In this document: piece by piece, positions 1 through 6,631 of the stretch | Numbering within the stretch: the stretch's first letter is position 1 | Layout: each line of letters begins with the position of its first letter | Source of the DNA: Bacillota bacterium | GTDB taxonomy: Bacteria; Bacillota; Clostridia; Lachnospirales; CAG-274 | Reading direction: 5' to 3' | NCBI GenBank assembly: GCA_017627115.1 | Contig: JAGAHK010000046.1 | Span: forward strand, 1 to 11,137 | Length of the DNA stretch: 11,137 nt | Position numbers and translations under genes: made by a program | Notes under the pieces: generated by a model | Databases searched by the model: none | Seen by the model: the letters and a program-made list of their open reading frames with translations, nothing else | What the model was told of the DNA's origin: nothing

Positions 1-777
1 AATGACAAAGGGCGAATTATCCACAACAACGGCTATCCTGCCTTCTATAAGCTCTGCAGCAGCCTTATCGGGGCGTTCGGTCAGCTGCACCTGCGGAAAC
101 GGCGAGAGACTGCGTTCCTGTATATACTGTTCTATATAGCCGCTGTCGAGTATGCTGTCGGAATCAATGCTTTTCAAACGATGCAGCAGTTCGTTAACGA
201 TTTTTTGGTCGGCTGTGCCTTCAATATACATAACTGCGGTGTCGGTCTGTGTTTTTCTGCCCGTTTTCAGCTGTATACATTTAAGCGCACTGTCACGTAT
301 TCTGCGGCGTATAAGCACCGTGTTGGTACGTATGGACTCCGAGAACGAATCCTGCGGCCCCTGTACCACAACTTCTGTTTCGGGTTTGTTTACGCCGCGG
401 CTCGGCACCGATTTTGAAGATATGACAACGGCGCGGTCATACCCGTTTGCCAGAAGCAGGGTGTTGCCTGATAATATGCCGTTTATGCCTTCGTCAAGAC
501 TGCGCTCTTCAGTGTAATCGGCAGTCATCAGCGCGGAGTGCATAAAATCCGAAACACCGTTTTCACCGCTTCCGTTTAAATAAACATCAACCATTAGCCC
601 GTGTATAACATTGCTTTCGATAAGCTCGCGTTTAACAAGATCGTCAAAATAGGCTATGTAAAAACTATAAGCCTTTTCACCGCGCGAAACAAAAGCTTTT
701 GTGACTAAATCGCCGCAGTCTTTGAACTTTTCATTGAGATATGAGATATTGTCGGTAAGCTCCCTGCTCACATACAT
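1..777 (-). CDS. GerA-family spore germination protein, N-terminal 259 residues (cut by window edge)
   Basis: Read on the minus strand from ATG at 777, this frame stays open to base 1. GerA-type A subunits sit in the spore inner membrane and, with B and C subunits, form germinant receptors. The visible part is the soluble N-terminal region. It has the family signatures GPQDSFSESIRTN followed by LIRRRIRD at about residues 155-175, then a YIEGTAD segment, DSGYIEQYI, FPQVQLTERPD and GRIAVVVDNSPF near residue 255. Family members are usually about 480-540 residues, so the membrane half lies outside. The ATG is supported by the N-terminus (LTDNISYLNEKF), which is where family members begin, and by a GGTGA Shine-Dalgarno element six bases upstream. 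That element lies inside a hairpin arm followed by T6. The gene is co-directional with the DUF58 pair upstream; whether gerB/gerC follow cannot be seen. Confidence 0.9.
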   Translation of the reverse strand, partial: MYVSRELTDNISYLNEKFKDCGDLVTKAFVSRGEKAYSFYIAYFDDLVKRELIESNVIHGLMVDVYLNGSGENGVSDFMHSALMTADYTEERSLDEGINGILSGNTLLLANGYDRAVVISSKSVPSRGVNKPETEVVVQGPQDSFSESIRTNTVLIRRRIRDSALKCIQLKTGRKTQTDTAVMYIEGTADQKIVNELLHRLKSIDSDSILDSGYIEQYIQERSLSPFPQVQLTERPDKAAAELIEGRIAVVVDNSPFVI

Positions 778-817
778 AAAAAATCACCCTGTATTGGTAT
801 TTGCCAAAACAGGGTGA
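778..817 (-). terminator. Terminator-like hairpin with T6 tract abutting the gerA-family start codon
   Basis: On the minus strand, TCACCCTGT (817-809) pairs with ACAGGGTGA (792-784). After an A-A mismatch, TTGG (807-804 as read) pairs with CCAA (797-794) around a 6-base loop. Six Ts (783-778) follow at once and the next base is the A of the ATG at 777. Stem plus T tract is the layout of an intrinsic terminator for the upstream gene ending at 846. The same 3' arm also holds the only good Shine-Dalgarno element for the next gene, so the structure could act as terminator, as ribosome-site block, or both. The plus-strand side has no T tract, so it is not bidirectional. Confidence 0.7.
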
Positions 818-845
818 AATATACATATATTATCTGATTTTTGCT

Positions 846-1979
846 TTAATTGCCATACCTCGTTTTTTCATACGGTGCCACAAGCTCCGAAATATCTTCT
901 TTTCCTTCAAGCTTTGTTTTTATCTCCGCGGGAGTATCGGAAAAGAGCAGACGGTGCTTTTTAAAATGCTTGTTGACTTTTTTGTAGAATTTTTTGCGTG
1001 TCGGGTCGTTTGGCGCTTTGCTTTTGCGCTTCCTCGGCGCAGGACGCAGTGCGGTAACTTCTGATGTCTCGTCCAGAAAATGCAGCCGTGTGTTTTTTGT
1101 TCTGTAAAAACCGTGATAAAGCCGCAGGAAAAACAGCACTGCAAGCAGTATCAGAAACATCAGCACTATGATATTCACAACATAAACACTCATCATTTCA
1201 AGCTTCTGCATCCATAAGGGCATAGGCGGAACGTCAAGGTCTATCTGCTCTTCGGGCGCCATATATTTATTGGCGAATTCAATATCGCCTTTTTTTAATG
1301 TAAAAAGGGATATTATAAAACGTATTACAGCCGTTATCGCCCTGCCGAGCACTGCCGCTATCCTGCCGAACGGCATAAGATGAAAGCAGCCCAGCACAAT
1401 GAAAAAACCGATAAAATACACGGCAAGATATTTGTTAACGAAGTTTGTTATCTGTTTTGTGGACTGCAAAGAGTTTGCAGATGCAAATTCAAGCTCGCGG
1501 TTTATGCCGCTCAGATGTATGTAAAGCATTGCCAGAAGCAGAACACACATTGCCTGTGCATGGAAAAAACCGCACATAAAGCCTATATGCAGATACTCTG
1601 ACGAAAAATACAGTACCGTGAGAAAAATAAGCGGAAAACAAAGTCTTTCAAAGGTTATCGTAAGTCTGTCCTCCGTATTTGTGCGCATTTTGACCGTATG
1701 TGAACATAAAAGAGCGATAAAAAGAAAGCTTAAAACGGGATGCGGCATCAGAAGCGCGGCACCGCATGAAAGCCAGGTCAGCACAAGAAAGGGCATGAAC
1801 TTCGGCACAAAAAAGCGCAGAAACAGATGGTAGGGCAGCACAGCCAAAAGCAAAAGCAGAATAAGCGGCTGCCTTAACGTATTTGTAAACAGTGCCAGAA
1901 CAAAGGCAAAGGGTATGAGTATATTGTTGAAATAAAAAAGGTCTTCCGCAAGCAATTCAAATATCTGACGCGGTTTCAT
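846..1979 (-). CDS. Polytopic membrane protein with DUF4129-like C-terminal tail
   Basis: This 377-residue protein has roughly eight hydrophobic segments. Most lie in residues 20-235, with a last one near 265-290 (VVNIIVLMFLILLAVLFFL). A very basic cytoplasmic tail follows, rich in RKRK and KKFYKK. The tail ends in TPAEIKTKL, then LVAPYEKTRYG, which resembles the end of DUF4129 regions found in membrane proteins next to DUF58 and transglutaminase-like genes; no transglutaminase domain is visible here. The ATG at 1979 has an AAGGAAGTGA ribosome site three bases upstream. It starts 38 bases after the DUF58 stop, so the two are probably co-transcribed. A role in cell-envelope or spore-surface assembly would fit the company it keeps, but that is inference. 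The membrane topology is firm; the DUF4129 assignment is moderate. Confidence 0.7.
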   Translation of the reverse strand: MKPRQIFELLAEDLFYFNNILIPFAFVLALFTNTLRQPLILLLLLAVLPYHLFLRFFVPKFMPFLVLTWLSCGAALLMPHPVLSFLFIALLCSHTVKMRTNTEDRLTITFERLCFPLIFLTVLYFSSEYLHIGFMCGFFHAQAMCVLLLAMLYIHLSGINRELEFASANSLQSTKQITNFVNKYLAVYFIGFFIVLGCFHLMPFGRIAAVLGRAITAVIRFIISLFTLKKGDIEFANKYMAPEEQIDLDVPPMPLWMQKLEMMSVYVVNIIVLMFLILLAVLFFLRLYHGFYRTKNTRLHFLDETSEVTALRPAPRKRKSKAPNDPTRKKFYKKVNKHFKKHRLLFSDTPAEIKTKLEGKEDISELVAPYEKTRYGN

Positions 1980-2017
1980 ATCCTCACTTCCTTTTTTGCA
2001 TTTCGTTTTTTTGTTTT

Positions 2018-3133
2018 TCAGTATTTCAGTATATCCGCAGGCACGGGCACAAGTTCCGCCTCATCCGCAGGCGGTGTACTTACTGCCATATCAAACTGCA
2101 TAACGGGGAAAAACCATTTTATGTAGCTGCGGTTTTCGCGCAGGGCATTGAAAAGTGTGATTATCGGGTAATCAACGGTTGGCGAGATAAACACTGTTAT
2201 ACAGTCCTCAAAAGAATTTGGCATAAGTATTTCGGGTACTTCGGTGTGTTCGTAGTCCGTTCTTGCAAGCCCCTCAAATATTTCCTGCAAATGACCGCTG
2301 CCTATGCCTTCACCTGTATCGGTCACAGTGCCGTATGCACCGTCAAGCCCGTTTGAACGCAGCATCACGGAATAACCGTCCGATATATAATGCTCCGCAA
2401 GTGCGGCTGCAAGCGAGATAGAGTATTCAAAACGCTCTTCCTCGTAACGCTGTTTTAAAAGCTTCATACAAAGCACTATTTCTATCCTGCCTTTTACGGT
2501 GGGATCATGTGTGTTTGTCATCAGCTCACCCATGCGTGCAGACGCCTTGAAGTTTATATCACGCAGGCTGTCATTTGGCATATATTCACGTATGCCCGCA
2601 AATTCAAAGGGATCGGGGTTTATAAAACCTCGGCTCGATGCTATGCCGTCAAGCTGCATAAGCGTTTCGTCTATGCTTTCAAGCGCCGCAAGCTTTGGAT
2701 AAACGGTCAGCGCACAGTGCGTGTCAAAGCTTTTGCTGTGCTTGCCGTTGAAAAGTATGCTCGTGCCAACTACGTCAAAGGATCTCAACGGATAATAACC
2801 TCTTTTGCCTGCCGTAAAAGTCAGCCTGCGCTGTATCTTCTGCCAGCCCATTATGCAGAACAGGGCATTATAGTAAACATGGTCACCTTTGGGTTTTTCG
2901 GCACCGTCAAATTTAAGAGCGGAGCTTATGTGCATTTTTACCCAAAGCCAGGGCAGCGGTATCAGCTTTTTGTTCAGCAGCGTTATCTCCAGCACGCTTT
3001 TGTCACCGCCGAATGTGGTGTCGGGGGTAATGGATATTTGGGCTTCAAGGCCTTTATGCCAGAAACGGCGGTATAATTCACCCTCCGTAAGATAAAGTAT
3101 AAAGCCTGTAAGCATGATAATAACTATCTCCAA
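2018..3133 (-). CDS. DUF58 domain-containing protein
   Basis: The 371-residue protein carries the DUF58 hallmark at residues 173-207: DPFEFAGIREYMPNDSLRDI, then NFKASARMGELMTN. The usual INWK is INFK here. DUF58 proteins resemble von Willebrand A folds and normally work with a MoxR-type AAA+ ATPase; their exact role is poorly known. Only one hydrophobic segment (about residues 2-17) precedes the soluble part, whereas many members have a two-helix hairpin. The TTG at 3133 is chosen because AAAGGAGGTG lies five bases before it. An ATG at 3193 would add 20 residues but has no ribosome site and would lie upstream of the -10 box at 3177-3182. The gene leads an operon with the membrane protein ending at 846. 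No MoxR ATPase is adjacent; the upstream neighbour is the divergent fumarate reductase operon. Confidence 0.88.
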   Translation of the reverse strand: MEIVIIMLTGFILYLTEGELYRRFWHKGLEAQISITPDTTFGGDKSVLEITLLNKKLIPLPWLWVKMHISSALKFDGAEKPKGDHVYYNALFCIMGWQKIQRRLTFTAGKRGYYPLRSFDVVGTSILFNGKHSKSFDTHCALTVYPKLAALESIDETLMQLDGIASSRGFINPDPFEFAGIREYMPNDSLRDINFKASARMGELMTNTHDPTVKGRIEIVLCMKLLKQRYEEERFEYSISLAAALAEHYISDGYSVMLRSNGLDGAYGTVTDTGEGIGSGHLQEIFEGLARTDYEHTEVPEILMPNSFEDCITVFISPTVDYPIITLFNALRENRSYIKWFFPVMQFDMAVSTPPADEAELVPVPADILKY

Positions 3134-3138
3134 AACCG

Positions 3139-3148
3139 CACCTCCTTT
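3139..3148 (-). promoter_or_regulatory. Ribosome binding site that fixes a TTG start
   Basis: AAAGGAGGTG on the minus strand is a near-full complement to the 16S 3' end. It sits five bases before TTG 3133, and no ATG lies at a usable distance. It therefore sets the start of the DUF58 protein. Confidence 0.85.
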
Positions 3149-3176
3149 GCTGCATTTTTGTATATACCGTATTTTG

Positions 3177-3205
3177 ATTATAGCACAAAACACAGGTTTT
3201 GTCTA
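3177..3205 (-). promoter_or_regulatory. Sigma-A type promoter of the DUF58 operon
   Basis: The -35 is TAGACA (3205-3200), the spacer is 17 bases and the -10 is TATAAT (3182-3177). TGC directly before the -10 makes an extended -10. Transcription would start near 3170, leaving a leader of about 37 bases before the TTG start. Confidence 0.82.
3185..3202. promoter_or_regulatory. Inverted repeat ACAAAA-N6-TTTTGT inside the DUF58 promoter
   Basis: A perfect 6-base inverted repeat with a 6-base gap fills most of the spacer and overlaps the -35 box. The position suits a repressor operator. No regulator is recognised, and AT-rich repeats of this size can arise by chance. Confidence 0.3.
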
Positions 3206-3267
3206 TTGTTTAACCTGATAAAAATCTCTTGCAGATAACAGGAAAATGCGAAAATCTTATTGTCATC

Positions 3268-3296
3268 TTGATTTTAAATATTTATTGTGATATAAT
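3268..3296 (+). promoter_or_regulatory. Sigma-A type promoter of the fumarate reductase operon
   Basis: TTGATT (3268-3273), a 17-base spacer and a perfect TATAAT (3291-3296) preceded by TGA (3288-3290) give a strong extended -10 promoter. Transcription would begin near 3303. The -35 boxes of this and the divergent DUF58 promoter are about 62 bases apart. Confidence 0.85.
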
Positions 3297-3309
3297 AAGT
3301 CAGAGCTAA
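3296..3309. promoter_or_regulatory. DtxR/IdeR-like half-site pair at the fumarate reductase promoter (candidate operator)
   Basis: TAAG-TCAGAG-CTAA begins on the last base of the -10 box and covers the expected start site. It is one mismatch from the TTAG-N6-CTAA palindromes before the iron permease. The 13-base stretch at 3298-3310 (AGTCAGAGCTAAC) matches 7991-8003 (AGTCTGTGCTAAC) at 11 positions. The known DtxR/IdeR consensus core has the same TTAG-N6-CTAA geometry. Binding is inferred. Confidence 0.45.
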
Positions 3310-3350
3310 CTAACAATGTTTAAAAATCACGGGGAAGTGCGGTGTGTGCT

Positions 3351-3839
3351 ATGGCTTCATCTTTACAAAAAAATATCGGCAGGATCGCCTCGCTTGCACT
3401 TTCTTTGGGTGTTTTGGTGCTTGCCGCAAATGTCTCAAACGGAAATATCTCGTTTAAAAAAGGTCCCGATGCAATTGCGAGTGCAACTGTGAAAAATAAG
3501 GGCGAAACTGCTTCGTTGTCGGGAGTCTCCGGCAATTTTGTCATATTGATAAACAAGAAAAACTCGCCTGCGGATACTTTGGATTACTTTACGGGTAAAA
3601 CAGACCACTCCAATGCAAAATACAGCTGTCATGTACCGAAAAATGACGAAAAGGCAAAAGAACTCGCATATAAAATGTGTGATGATGTTTATGAGGGTGA
3701 TGCGCTTATATTGCTTTCCAAAGCGGAATACGGGGATTTTGATATACTGATATTATCAAAAAAGACGGCGGATATATATACCGCAAAAAGCCTTTACGAT
3801 AAGGCTGATGTAAGTGTGGTGGAATTAAAAGGAGAATGA
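3351..3839 (+). CDS. Small membrane-anchored protein of unknown function, first gene of the fumarate reductase operon
   Basis: I do not recognise a family. The 162-residue product starts with a short basic stretch, then one hydrophobic segment at about residues 11-27 (IASLALSLGVLVLAANV). This is probably a signal anchor or uncleaved signal peptide, with a soluble domain outside the membrane. The soluble part contains FVILINKKNS, an FTGKTD turn, KMCDDVYEGDALILLSKAEY and DFDILILSKK, an alternating beta-alpha look. There is no lipobox, haem motif or cysteine cluster. ATG 3351 has GGTG six bases upstream; an in-frame GTG at 3342, with GGGGA six bases before it, would add three residues and cannot be excluded. 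The gene ends one base before the cytochrome gene, whose ribosome site lies inside it, so translation is coupled. Position suggests an accessory to the membrane complex, but nothing in the sequence proves it. Confidence 0.75.
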   Translation: MASSLQKNIGRIASLALSLGVLVLAANVSNGNISFKKGPDAIASATVKNKGETASLSGVSGNFVILINKKNSPADTLDYFTGKTDHSNAKYSCHVPKNDEKAKELAYKMCDDVYEGDALILLSKAEYGDFDILILSKKTADIYTAKSLYDKADVSVVELKGE

Positions 3840-3840
3840 G

Positions 3841-4380
3841 ATGCGTAAATTCAATGCAGTTTTAAGCGCTGTTATTTTGGTGCTTTTTATCATACACGGT
3901 GTTTTGGGTGCAATGGCGCTTTTGGGCATAGGCCATGTGAATTTCAGGTGGGTCGCATGGCTTATGGTCGGTCTTATTGCGGTACATACCGTTATAGGTA
4001 CCGTACTTACCGTACAGACCCTTATCAATATCAAAAAAACGGGTGCGCCGTATTTTAAGGAAAACTCACTTTTCTGGGCAAGACGGATAAGCGGCTTTGC
4101 AATAATGTTTTTTATTTTTTTGCATATCAGCGCGTTCAGCTATACAACTTACGGTGTTTACAGGCTGAAATACTTTGGCATGGCAAAGCTTGCGGCACAG
4201 CTGCTTCTGCTTTTGAGCATCGCAGTGCATGTAATAAGCAATATCAAGCCCGTGCTTATTGCCTTCGGCATAAAAAAGATAAAGCCGCGTGCAGGTGATA
4301 TACTGCTGTTTCTGTCGGTCATGCTGCTGTTTATGGCGGCTGCTTTTATTATTTACTTTATAAGGTGGAATTCTTTATGA
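3841..4380 (+). CDS. frdC: Cytochrome b-like membrane anchor of fumarate reductase/succinate dehydrogenase
   Basis: The 179-residue protein has five predicted membrane helices at about residues 6-28, 36-59, 82-103, 115-138 and 152-174. One histidine lies in each of the first four helices: His19, His49, His95 and His130. Four helix histidines in a five-helix subunit is the pattern of type B dihaem anchors (Wolinella FrdC, Bacillus SdhC), which pass electrons between menaquinone and the iron-sulfur subunit. The fit by topology and context is good, although overall identity cannot be judged by eye. The protein is shorter than those relatives. AAAAGGAG lies six bases before ATG 3841. The stop overlaps the flavoprotein start as ATGA. 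A single-subunit anchor without a separate SdhD fits type B enzymes. Confidence 0.78.
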   Translation: MRKFNAVLSAVILVLFIIHGVLGAMALLGIGHVNFRWVAWLMVGLIAVHTVIGTVLTVQTLINIKKTGAPYFKENSLFWARRISGFAIMFFIFLHISAFSYTTYGVYRLKYFGMAKLAAQLLLLLSIAVHVISNIKPVLIAFGIKKIKPRAGDILLFLSVMLLFMAAAFIIYFIRWNSL

Positions 4381-5927
4381 TAAATATTATAGGTGCAGGT
4401 CTTGCAGGGCTGTCCGCCGCTATATCGTGCGCAAAAAGCGGAAGACGATGCCGCCTTATATCGAAACAGCCCTCGGAACGCGCGCAGTCTGTTCTTGCGG
4501 AGGGCGGTATAAATGCGGCGCTCGATACAATGGGTGAGAATGATACCGTAAAAGAGCATTTTGAGGATACCATGCGCGGCGGTGTTTATCTTGCCGACCC
4601 CAATGCGGTCGCGGCGCTTACCGAAAACGCACCCGATATAATCAATTGGCTTCTCGGACTCGGTGCAGGCTTCAATATAAAAGATGATAAGGCGCTTTTG
4701 CGTAATTTCGGCGGTCAGAAGAAAAAACGCACGGCTTTTGCAAAAAGCAGTACGGGTAAAATAATCATGACCGCACTTATAGACGAGGCGAGAAAATACG
4801 AAGTATCTGGGCTGATACAGCGCTTTTCGCATCACGAACTCAAGGATATAGTTGTTGACGGCGATACCTGTCTCGGTGTTGTTATAGAGGACAGCTACAC
4901 GGGGGGAAAAATAAAATGCAGCGGTGATGTCATACTTGCCTGCGGCGGTCTGAACGGTTTTTTTGAGGGCAGAACAACGGGTACAACGCAAAATGACGGC
5001 TCTGCTGCGGCGCTTGCCTTTTCAAAAGGCGTCGAGTTTGCCAACCTTGAATTTATACAGTTTCACCCGACAACTATCGGCATATCGGGGAAACGCTGTC
5101 TTATAAGCGAAGCCGCACGCGGTGAGGGCGGCAGGCTTTTTGCAAGTCTGAACGGTGAAAAGCGGTATTTTATGGAAGAAAAATATCCCGAACTCGGCAA
5201 TCTTATGCCGCGTGATGTGGTCAGCCGTGAAAGTTATGAAATAAGCAGACGCGCCGACTGCAATGGCGTTTTCCTCGATATGACAGGGCTTTCGCAAAGT
5301 GTATGGCAGGGCAAACTGTCGGATCTTCGCAGTGAATGTATATATTATCTCGGTCTTGATCCCGCAAAGGAGAGCATACCCGTTGAGCCCGGTATACATT
5401 ATTTTATGGGCGGTATAAATGTGGATATAAACCACAGGACAAATATAAAGGGGCTTTATGCCGCAGGAGAGTGTGCGGCGCAGTATCACGGCGCAAACAG
5501 GCTCGGCGGCAATTCCATGCTCGGTGCGCTTTACGGCGGCAGAACGGCGGCTGAAAATGCAGAGGATAGGGAAATTGAATTTGATATGCCGCAAAGCTTT
5601 GAAAATGTAACGCTTTCGCCTGATATCGAGGAGGAGTTTGAGAAGATACTCTATGAAGGTCTTGGCATAGCAAGGGATGAAAAAAGCCTTGAAAATGCGC
5701 TTGAAAAGCTTGATAAGCTCAATAAGAACGCAAGGACGCAGCTTGGCAGGGCTATGCTTGTGTCTGCACTTGACAGACGCGAAAGCAGGGGCGCACATTA
5801 CAGGAGTGACTATTCCGAAAAAGACGAAAACTTCCGCAAAACAAGCATTTCAAGGCTTAAAAACGGCAGTCTTGAAACGGAGTACCGCGATATACCCGAA
5901 AGGAGCGGCAATGAAAGTCAGATTTGA
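4377..5927 (+). CDS. frdA: Fumarate reductase/succinate dehydrogenase flavoprotein subunit, lacking the covalent-FAD histidine
   Basis: The 516-residue protein has an N-terminal dinucleotide-binding fold (GAGLAGLSAAI, residues 6-16), the AEGGINAALD segment (41-50), and the FrdA/SdhA/NadB active-site set: QFHPT (His230), SEAARGEGG (Glu245), PRDVVSR (Arg279), GIHYFMGGI (His341) and HGANRLGG (Arg375). RRESRGAHYRSDY marks the C-terminal domain. In FrdA/SdhA a histidine six residues before the GG pair binds FAD covalently; here that residue is Gln37 (RAQSVLAEGG), so FAD should be non-covalent as in L-aspartate oxidase. Linkage to a cytochrome anchor and an SdhB-type subunit argues against NadB. 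Loss of the covalent bond is known to impair succinate oxidation more than fumarate reduction, so fumarate reduction is the likelier direction. ATG 4377 is preferred over GTG 4365 because AGGTGG lies eight bases upstream. Confidence 0.88.
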   Translation: MINIIGAGLAGLSAAISCAKSGRRCRLISKQPSERAQSVLAEGGINAALDTMGENDTVKEHFEDTMRGGVYLADPNAVAALTENAPDIINWLLGLGAGFNIKDDKALLRNFGGQKKKRTAFAKSSTGKIIMTALIDEARKYEVSGLIQRFSHHELKDIVVDGDTCLGVVIEDSYTGGKIKCSGDVILACGGLNGFFEGRTTGTTQNDGSAAALAFSKGVEFANLEFIQFHPTTIGISGKRCLISEAARGEGGRLFASLNGEKRYFMEEKYPELGNLMPRDVVSRESYEISRRADCNGVFLDMTGLSQSVWQGKLSDLRSECIYYLGLDPAKESIPVEPGIHYFMGGINVDINHRTNIKGLYAAGECAAQYHGANRLGGNSMLGALYGGRTAAENAEDREIEFDMPQSFENVTLSPDIEEEFEKILYEGLGIARDEKSLENALEKLDKLNKNARTQLGRAMLVSALDRRESRGAHYRSDYSEKDENFRKTSISRLKNGSLETEYRDIPERSGNESQI

Positions 5928-6621
5928 TATTTTAAGACGTAAAAATGCGGCTTCAAAGCCTTATATGCAGTCTTTTGAATATGAGTACGAAAACGGCGGC
6001 ATGACGGTCGCTGCGGTATTGAACGAGCTGAACAGGCGAGAACCGCTCAAAGACATAAACGGCGAAGATGCCGATTTGATACGTTGGGAATGCAGCTGTA
6101 TGCAGAAAAAATGCGGTGCCTGTGCAATGCTGATAAACGGCAGACCACGGCTTGCCTGTGATGCAAAACTGTCTGAGTACGGCGATGCGATAAGGCTTGA
6201 GCCGTTCAGAAAATTCCCTGTTGTGGCGGATCTTATCTGTGACAGAACGGTGATATTTGAAAACCTTAAGTTCATTGGAGCGTGGTTTGAGAAAAATGCC
6301 GAGATCGGTGAAAATCGCGCCGCGCTTGCTCATGAGAGTTCACGCTGCTTACAGTGCGGCTGCTGTCTTGAAGTTTGCCCGAATTTCTCGGCAGATACAA
6401 AGTTCAAGGGCATGGCGGCTGCCGTACCCCTTTCAAGGCTTTTGGCGCAGGTATCGGAGGACGAGAAAAAACGTATTTTCAAGGCATATTCAAAATATTT
6501 TTATTCGGGCTGCGGCAAATCGCTTGCGTGCAGGAATATATGCCCCGCAGGCATAGATGCGGAGATGCTTATGGTAAACTCAAATGCTGCGGCGATATGG
6601 AAAAGAAAGAGAAAAAAGTGA
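5911..6621 (+). CDS. frdB: Fumarate reductase/succinate dehydrogenase iron-sulfur subunit
   Basis: The 236-residue protein carries electrons between the flavoprotein and the cytochrome anchor. Cys63, Cys68, Cys71 and Cys83 (CMQKKCGACAM ... RLAC) form the N-terminal [2Fe-2S] ferredoxin-like site. CLQCGCCLEVCP (146-157) and CGKSLACRNICP (201-212) supply the cysteines for the [4Fe-4S] and [3Fe-4S] clusters, with C-x5-C-x3-CP in the last block as in SdhB/FrdB. Extra cysteines sit at 61 and 151, next to ligand positions. The tail is short and basic (KRKRKK). ATG 5911 follows AGGAG by five bases and overlaps the flavoprotein by 17 bases. The reading frame is open further upstream, but that part is the flavoprotein in another frame. 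The gene is complete with no missing ligand. Confidence 0.9.
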   Translation: MKVRFDILRRKNAASKPYMQSFEYEYENGGMTVAAVLNELNRREPLKDINGEDADLIRWECSCMQKKCGACAMLINGRPRLACDAKLSEYGDAIRLEPFRKFPVVADLICDRTVIFENLKFIGAWFEKNAEIGENRAALAHESSRCLQCGCCLEVCPNFSADTKFKGMAAAVPLSRLLAQVSEDEKKRIFKAYSKYFYSGCGKSLACRNICPAGIDAEMLMVNSNAAAIWKRKRKK

Positions 6622-6631
6622 TGGTGAGTAT

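Noticed and set aside
2507..3076. Plus-strand open frame of 189 codons inside the DUF58 gene
   Set aside because: It is antisense to the strongly supported DUF58 protein and has no family signature or promoter.
3316..3489. ATG at 3316 just after the fumarate reductase promoter
   Set aside because: Its 57-codon frame ends in TGA at 3487-3489 and overlaps the anchored protein in another frame. The product is Trp/Leu/Lys-rich without pattern and no ribosome site precedes it.
4353..4991. Minus-strand open frame of 212 codons at the start of the flavoprotein
   Set aside because: It overlaps the FAD-binding region on the other strand and has an unnatural Cys/Arg/Phe-rich composition.
5022..5798. 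Long open frame of 258 codons on the minus strand
   Set aside because: It lies wholly inside the flavoprotein gene, whose opposite strand encodes a full set of active-site motifs. The minus-strand product has no recognisable pattern and no ribosome site was evident.
4377..5927. L-aspartate oxidase (NadB) as identity of the flavoprotein
   Set aside because: Loss of the covalent FAD histidine is NadB-like, but the gene is fused by overlaps to a cytochrome b anchor and a three-cluster iron-sulfur subunit, and no nadA or nadC is nearby.
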